From: DAIDAN01 sp049303335
GTDB taxonomy: Archaea; Aenigmatarchaeota; Aenigmatarchaeia; Aenigmatarchaeales; DAIDAN01
DNA: 24,674 nucleotides
Assembly (NCBI GenBank): GCA_049303335.1
Contig: JBAQNA010000020.1
Span: 1-24,674, forward strand
Direction of reading: 5' to 3'
In this document: one piece after another, positions 20,054-24,674 of the stretch
Layout: every line of letters starts with the position of its first letter
Numbering within the stretch: the first letter of the stretch is position 1
Notes under the pieces: model-generated
Database searches by the model: none
Seen by the model: only the letters and a program-made list of their open reading frames with translations
Told to the model about the DNA's origin: nothing
Position numbers and translations under genes: made by a program

Positions 20054-20345
20054 TGACTTCATAACAGAAGAATCGCTTTTTAGCCCGCGCTGGCTTTCTA
20101 CGTCTTATTTGGCGAAAGTTCTTTCAGAAGTGGGAACAGAGAAAGAAAAGAAGCTGGGAAATGCTTATCTCAATCTGCTTGAGAACTATTTGGAAAAAAC
20201 AAAAAGCCCGGATTTCAAATATCGTGAAAGCGTGGCAAACGATTTTAAGAAAGTTCTGCATCCGATAAGCGGAAGAATAAAGAATACCTTTTATACTTTC
20301 GGGGTTCTTAAACTTTATAGAGATAAAAAATCAAGGAATAAGTGA
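20031..20345 (+). CDS. Short hypothetical protein (TTG start or frame-shifted)
   Basis: 104 residues from TTG 20031: RDKSKYNDFITEESLFSPRW, then a helical region with KEKKLGNAYLNLLENYLEK and DFKKVLHPISGRI. No family recognised, no TM segment. There is no ATG near its N-terminus, and the only good SD points to the overlapping nine-codon ORF at 20024 in another frame. The codons are AT-rich. It stops 5 bp before the ileS ATG, so it may be translated ahead of ileS on one mRNA. Confidence 0.5.
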   Translation: MRDKSKYNDFITEESLFSPRWLSTSYLAKVLSEVGTEKEKKLGNAYLNLLENYLEKTKSPDFKYRESVANDFKKVLHPISGRIKNTFYTFGVLKLYRDKKSRNK

Positions 20346-20350
20346 TTTTT

Positions 20351-23300
20351 ATGGCCGAGCAGTACAATCCGAAGGAGATTGAAGCAAGCGTTGCGAAGAA
20401 ATGGGGTGCGCAAAAGAAGGAGATAAAGAAGTCGATGCAGTACGACCCGAAGAAGAAAATGTTTTCTTTCCTTGATGGCCCGCCCACAGCAAATGCCCCT
20501 CCTGCCTTGCACCACCTCGAGACAAGAGTCTTCAAGGATCTCGTGCTGAGATACAAATATATGAAGGGATTTTCAGTTCCAAGAAAAGGCGGCTGGGACT
20601 GCCACGGGTTGCCTGTCGAAGTTCAGGTGGAGAAAAAACTCGGTCTTGCCACAAAGAAGGATGTCGTAAAATTCGGGATAGAGAATTTCACAAAGATGTG
20701 CAGGAAGGACGTGTTTTCCCATATTGAAGAATGGACAGGGTTCACGGAGAAGTCCGCTTATTGGGTTGACTTGGAAAATCCTTACGTAACAATGGACAAC
20801 AATTACATAGAAAGCGTCTGGTGGAGCCTGAAAGAGCTATTCAAAAAAGGCTTGCTGTATGAAGGGCATAAAGTTGTCCCATATTGCCCGAGATGCGAAA
20901 CTCCGCTAAGCAGCCATGAAGTTTCCCAAGGCTATGGCGAGGTGACTGTTGAATCTTTTACCACCAAATTCAAGCTGAAAGGCTGGCCTAACAGGTTTAT
21001 TCTGGGATGGACAACAACACCATGGACAACGCCGGCCAATGTTGCATTGGCAGCCAATCCAAAATTGACATATGTTGTTGTAAAGCACGGAGGCAGCGAA
21101 TATATTGTTGCCAAGGGAAGGGTTAGTCATTATTTCGGCGAGAAGCCTGAAATATCAGAGGAGTTCAAGGGGAACAAACTTGACGGACTGGAATACGAAC
21201 CTTTGTTCGATTATTTTGTTGGAAAACTGGACAAGCCCGCTTGGAAAGTTGTCATGGTTGATTATGCGACGGAAACAGACGGAACCGGCATAGTTCATAC
21301 AGCCCCCGCGTTCGGTGAGGAAGATTATCAAACCGGGAAAAAATACGGGCTTGCATTCATACAGCCTGTTACGAAAGACGGCAAATTTACCGACGATGTC
21401 CATGATTTTAAGGGAAGATTTGTGATAGACTGCGACAAGGATATAATAAGACTTCTCGAATCTCAAGGAAAGGTTTTCTCCAAGGAAAAATACAAGCATG
21501 AATATCCTTTCTGCTGGAGATGCAAAACACCGTTGCTTTACTATGCAACCGATTCCTGGTTTATAAAAGTCAGCGAACACAGAAACGAGCTTGTAAAGAA
21601 TAATGAGAAAATAAACTGGTATCCAGAATCCATAAAACATGGAAGGTTCGGTAACTGGCTTGCGGAAGCCAAGGATTGGGCATTGAGCAGGACAAAATTC
21701 TGGGGTACGCCGCTCCCGATATGGAGATGCTCCTGCGGCGAGACAGAAGCGATAGGCAGCGTTGACGAGTTGGCAAAGAAATCCATAAAGCATTTGCCAA
21801 AAGATTTGGATTTGCATAAGCCGCGCATAGATGAAGTAAAACTGAAATGCAAATGCGGAAAGGAAATGCAGAGGGTTCCTGATGTCATAGATACTTGGTA
21901 TGATTCCGGCTCCGCACCTTTTGCTCAGTTTCATTATCCGTTTGAAAACAAGGAAATGTTCCAAAAAAGCTTTCCTTATGATTTTATTGCGGAAGCGGTT
22001 GACCAGACGCGCGGCTGGTTTTATACAATGCATGTGATTTCAACGCTTCTTTTTGGCAGCAATGCATACAAGAGCGTGGTTTCCGCAGGGCATCTTCTGG
22101 ATGAGAAAGGGGAAAAGATGAGCAAGAGCAAGGGAAACGTCATAAATCCTTGGGAAATATTTGATGCTTACGGCGTTGATGCTGCAAGACTGCTTATGTG
22201 CCTGTCGGCTCCGGGAAACCCGAAGAAAGTCGGTAGGAAAACAATAGAAGAGGGCGTGATGCCTTTCCTGAATATTTTATGGAACAGCTTCCAGTTCACA
22301 AGATATGTGTCTTCACTGAAAGCCAAGAAGGGAAAGCTGGAAATAGAAGACAAGTGGATGATGTCAAAAACAAACTCTTTGATAAAGATTATAGAAAAGA
22401 ATATTGAAGCGCACGAATATCAGGAATGCTTCCGCGCTTATCAGGACTTTATAGTTGAAGACCTTTCCAGATGGTATATCAAGCTTGCCAAAGAGAGGGC
22501 CGAAGATGCAAGCGTGTCCGAGACTTTGCTGAACGTGCTTGAAATATTCAGCAAGGTATTTGCGCCTTTTGCTCCATATTTCTCTGATTACATATACTCG
22601 GAACTCTCAAAAGGGCAAAAAAGTGTTCATCTTTCTTCATGGCCAAAAGTTGACGAGAAACTTATTGACAAAAAACTCGAGGAGGAAATGGAGATTGTGA
22701 AAAAGATTGTTGAAACCTCGAACTCGATAAGGCAGGACAACGCGATAAAGCTGAAGTATCCGCTCTATTCGCTGACGGTTTCGGGAAGCGGCAAAGTAAC
22801 GGAAGCCGCAAAGAATCTGAAAGTAATAATAGAAAGTATGGCCAACGTGAAACAAGTAAATATCGGAAAGGAAAAAGTCGAGTATGACGCAAAGGTGAAT
22901 TTTGCGGTTGCAGGAAAAGCTATTGGAAAGGATGTGAAAAAGCTGGAGGAAGCCCTGAAAGAAACGGATGCGACAGAGCTGAAAGAAATATTTGATAAGA
23001 AGAATGAAGCGAAAATAAAAGGACTGACAGTGAAAAAAGATTTCCTGATATTCAGAGAAAAAGCCGGCGAAAACAAATTCGCGAAACCGATAGAGGGCGG
23101 GAAGGTTGAGTTGGACGCAAAAGCAGATGACAAGCTGAAAAAGGAATGGCTGCTCCGCGAGCTAGTCCGCGCTATTCAGGAGAAGCGCAAGGATATCGGC
23201 TTGCAGATAAGCGACAAAATAAAGATTTATTTAAGCGATGAGTTCAAAGAATTTGGAAAGCAGATTGAAGAGGAAACGGGAAGCAAAACAATTTTTGGAA

Positions 23301-23371
23301 AGATAGATGGAGAGAAATCGGAGTTCGATTTCGAGGGAAGGAAATACCAATTTGGAATAGAGAAAAAATAA
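20351..23371 (+). CDS. ileS: Isoleucyl-tRNA synthetase
   Basis: Class I synthetase that charges tRNA-Ile and edits Val. 1006 residues, a normal length. The HIGH-type signature reads PPALHHLETRVFKD, with ALHH at 52-55 in place of HIGH. The next block GGWDCHGLPVEVQVEKKLG is typical. The CP1 editing domain has GWTTTPWTTPANVALAANP, and the KMSKS loop is intact (EKMSKSKGNV, 589-593). CxxC knuckles (CPRCETPL, CWRCKTPLL, CSCGE...CKCGK) suggest bound zinc. The C-terminal region from about 650 is the anticodon-binding domain plus an extra alpha/beta domain. ATG 20351 is preferred over GTG 20342 because GTGAT then acts as SD. HD and RibD-like genes follow closely. Confidence 0.95.
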   Translation: MAEQYNPKEIEASVAKKWGAQKKEIKKSMQYDPKKKMFSFLDGPPTANAPPALHHLETRVFKDLVLRYKYMKGFSVPRKGGWDCHGLPVEVQVEKKLGLATKKDVVKFGIENFTKMCRKDVFSHIEEWTGFTEKSAYWVDLENPYVTMDNNYIESVWWSLKELFKKGLLYEGHKVVPYCPRCETPLSSHEVSQGYGEVTVESFTTKFKLKGWPNRFILGWTTTPWTTPANVALAANPKLTYVVVKHGGSEYIVAKGRVSHYFGEKPEISEEFKGNKLDGLEYEPLFDYFVGKLDKPAWKVVMVDYATETDGTGIVHTAPAFGEEDYQTGKKYGLAFIQPVTKDGKFTDDVHDFKGRFVIDCDKDIIRLLESQGKVFSKEKYKHEYPFCWRCKTPLLYYATDSWFIKVSEHRNELVKNNEKINWYPESIKHGRFGNWLAEAKDWALSRTKFWGTPLPIWRCSCGETEAIGSVDELAKKSIKHLPKDLDLHKPRIDEVKLKCKCGKEMQRVPDVIDTWYDSGSAPFAQFHYPFENKEMFQKSFPYDFIAEAVDQTRGWFYTMHVISTLLFGSNAYKSVVSAGHLLDEKGEKMSKSKGNVINPWEIFDAYGVDAARLLMCLSAPGNPKKVGRKTIEEGVMPFLNILWNSFQFTRYVSSLKAKKGKLEIEDKWMMSKTNSLIKIIEKNIEAHEYQECFRAYQDFIVEDLSRWYIKLAKERAEDASVSETLLNVLEIFSKVFAPFAPYFSDYIYSELSKGQKSVHLSSWPKVDEKLIDKKLEEEMEIVKKIVETSNSIRQDNAIKLKYPLYSLTVSGSGKVTEAAKNLKVIIESMANVKQVNIGKEKVEYDAKVNFAVAGKAIGKDVKKLEEALKETDATELKEIFDKKNEAKIKGLTVKKDFLIFREKAGENKFAKPIEGGKVELDAKADDKLKKEWLLRELVRAIQEKRKDIGLQISDKIKIYLSDEFKEFGKQIEEETGSKTIFGKIDGEKSEFDFEGRKYQFGIEKK

Positions 23372-23386
23372 TAATAGGTTCTAATT

Positions 23387-23974
23387 ATGAAACGCCTAAT
23401 CGAGCTTGCAGAAAAGATAAAGGACAGGAAGCTTCGCGAGAAGACGATAAAGATTTTGGAAGAGCCCTCGATAAGCAACAGCGAAATTATGTACCCGAAA
23501 GCGGACTTGAAAAAAGTTCCGGCCTGGGTAAACGGCCACCATTGTTACGACGGCGGGCTTCTGGACCATACGGTTTCCGTCACAAATGCGAGCCTGCTTA
23601 TGGCAAAGAATTTCGAGGAGGCTTACAATGCCTCGATAAACTACGACCACCTGATAGCGGGCGCGCTCCTGCACGACATAATGAAAGTGTTCGTGCTTTG
23701 CAAGACGGGAAAGCAGTGGAACTTCACGGGCTGCACGCTTGACCACGCTGTCCTGACCGCGTGCGAGCTCTACGCGCGCGAGTTTCCCGAGGAGGTTGTC
23801 CACATCGTTGCGAGCCACGGCGGGGACTTGGGAAGCGCGGGCGCAAACCCGAGAACGCTTGAAGCGCTTATACTGTTCTATGCGGATATGACGGACTCCG
23901 CTGTAGAGAGTTTTGTGCACGGCTCTATGGCGCAGAATCTGCAGTTTCTTCTGATGGGAAGCGATAAGGAATAA
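23387..23974 (+). CDS. HD-domain phosphohydrolase
   Basis: 195 residues, cytosolic. The HD core is clear: DGGLLDHTVSV (first His), AGALLHDIMKVF (His-Asp), TGCTLDHAVLTACELYA and HIVASHGGDLGSAG, then FYADMTDSAVESF with the last Asp. This resembles the HD enzymes near archaeal tRNA-synthetase genes and the YhaM-type HD domain; substrates may be nucleotides or RNA ends, not decided here. It is 15 nt after ileS and in the same direction, so probably co-transcribed. A basic N-terminal helix precedes the core. Confidence 0.85.
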   Translation: MKRLIELAEKIKDRKLREKTIKILEEPSISNSEIMYPKADLKKVPAWVNGHHCYDGGLLDHTVSVTNASLLMAKNFEEAYNASINYDHLIAGALLHDIMKVFVLCKTGKQWNFTGCTLDHAVLTACELYAREFPEEVVHIVASHGGDLGSAGANPRTLEALILFYADMTDSAVESFVHGSMAQNLQFLLMGSDKE

Positions 23975-23992
23975 AACTTAAGGTATCAAAGT

Positions 23993-24674
23993 ATGAAAGA
24001 GGAAAGAACGTTTAACACCTTGTTTATGCTTTGTTCGGTAGACGGAAAAATATCAACAGGAGATATAGACAAAAGAGATATTGACAAAGATTTTCCAAAA
24101 ATAAACGGATTAAAAGAAGGGCTGCAACAATATTATTTTCTGGAGAAGCAGACGGATTTGCATTCATTTAATACTGGAAGAGTAATGGCTAAAGTTGGAA
24201 TAAATAAGCCGCAAAAAGAAATTAAAAAACTGCCTGTTAGTTTTATCATAGTAGACGATAAACATCTCAATAATACGGGAGTAAAGAATTTATTGATAAA
24301 ATCAAAGACTCTTTATTTGGTAACTTCAAATAAAAAACATCCTGCATTTGAGGTTAAAACTGACAACTTAAAAATAATTTTTTATAAAAAGATAGACTTT
24401 CTCAATTTGTTTAAAAAATTAAAGCAAGAATTCGGGATTGATAAAGTAACGATACAATCGGGTGGAACGCTAAATTCTGTTTTGGTTCGCGAAGGACTTA
24501 TTGACAGAATTTCTATTGTTGTTGCTCCAGCGCTAATTGGAGGAAAAAGCACACCTACATTAGTAGACGGAAAATCCCTGCGTTCGGATAAGGAATTGAA
24601 AAAGATAAAAGCGTTGCGATTTTTGAAATGCGATGTTCTAGGAAATTCTTATTTGCATTTGATTTATGATGTTC
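23993..24674 (+). CDS. RibD C-terminal / DHFR-like reductase (3' end outside window)
   Basis: At least 227 residues with no stop before the window edge. The first strand ERTFNTLFMLCSVDGKIS has the SxDGKI signature, and the end has TIQSGGTLNSVLVREGLIDR followed by ISIVVAPALIGGKSTPTLVD, the NADPH-binding part of RibD_C. Reductases of this family act in riboflavin or folate-type pathways (reducing 2,5-diamino-6-ribosylaminopyrimidinone phosphate in archaea) but the same fold has other uses. No deaminase domain precedes it. There is an 18-nt gap after the HD gene. Codons are much more AT-rich than those of the HD gene, so it may be a later arrival. Confidence 0.85.
   Translation, partial: MKEERTFNTLFMLCSVDGKISTGDIDKRDIDKDFPKINGLKEGLQQYYFLEKQTDLHSFNTGRVMAKVGINKPQKEIKKLPVSFIIVDDKHLNNTGVKNLLIKSKTLYLVTSNKKHPAFEVKTDNLKIIFYKKIDFLNLFKKLKQEFGIDKVTIQSGGTLNSVLVREGLIDRISIVVAPALIGGKSTPTLVDGKSLRSDKELKKIKALRFLKCDVLGNSYLHLIYDV

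Noticed and set aside
21155..22033. 292-codon minus-strand frame inside ileS
   Set aside because: Antisense shadow of a clearly coding synthetase; composition and lack of motifs do not look like a protein.
1..24674. CRISPR arrays, insertion sequences, rRNA genes
   Set aside because: No regularly spaced repeats, transposase motifs or rRNA sequence were seen on either strand.

Overview
The window looks like part of an archaeal chromosome, most likely from a small-genome DPANN-type lineage. The archaeal assignment is well supported. It carries Pth2, TruD, an archaeal MBF1, the ATP-grasp subunit of an ADP-forming acyl-CoA synthetase, a TFB-type zinc ribbon and an archaeal S-layer protein. Many genes have a TATA-like box 25-30 nt before a near-leaderless start, and the others use GGTGA-type Shine-Dalgarno (SD) sites. 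A tRNA gene carries a bulge-helix-bulge intron. Placement in DPANN (Diapherotrites, Micrarchaeota, Woesearchaeota or Aenigmarchaeota-like) is inferred from the style of the envelope proteins and the many tiny genes, and is not proven.

Layout. Positions 1-803 hold the 3' part of a secreted protein with a fibrinogen-like domain. Positions 849-4474 are a tight plus-strand cluster: pth2, a DUF63 membrane protein, truD and a family 2 glycosyltransferase. A membrane-anchored thioredoxin-fold protein follows (4524-5156). From 5342 to 10730 everything is on the minus strand and mostly concerns the envelope: a one-TM protein, the 813-aa S-layer protein with a long hairpin-rich 5' leader and a hairpin/T-tract terminator, a membrane-anchored winged-helix regulator directly upstream of it, and a small conserved protein. 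A tRNA-Thr(CGT) gene with a 53-nt intron in the D-loop sits at 10864-10992 and converges on a PIN-domain gene.

From 11638 to 13857 come the acyl-CoA synthetase subunit, a zinc-ribbon protein, an OB-fold protein, a 46-aa stand-alone TFB-like zinc ribbon and a small unknown. Two promoter regions here carry operator-like direct repeats. Positions 13895-16429 form a minus-strand run read as AbrB-like protein, 39-aa protein, hisG, hisS. The AbrB-like gene is readable only through a -1 frame change at a GGGAAAA heptamer. A divergent promoter leads to an exported beta-propeller protein (16529-18583). Then come an unknown, a YdjM-like membrane hydrolase, archaeal MBF1, a short gene whose start overlaps a 9-codon ORF, and a plus-strand group of ileS, an HD-domain protein and a RibD-C/DHFR-like reductase cut by the window edge.

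Functionally the window mixes translation (pth2, truD, hisS, ileS, tRNA-Thr), cell surface (S-layer, exported propeller, fibrinogen-like protein, glycosyltransferase) and regulation (membrane winged helix, MBF1, TFB-like ribbon, AbrB). The less ordinary signals are the D-loop tRNA intron, the frame-broken AbrB gene at a canonical slippery heptamer, the structured S-layer mRNA ends, the stand-alone TFB ribbon and the operator-like repeats.
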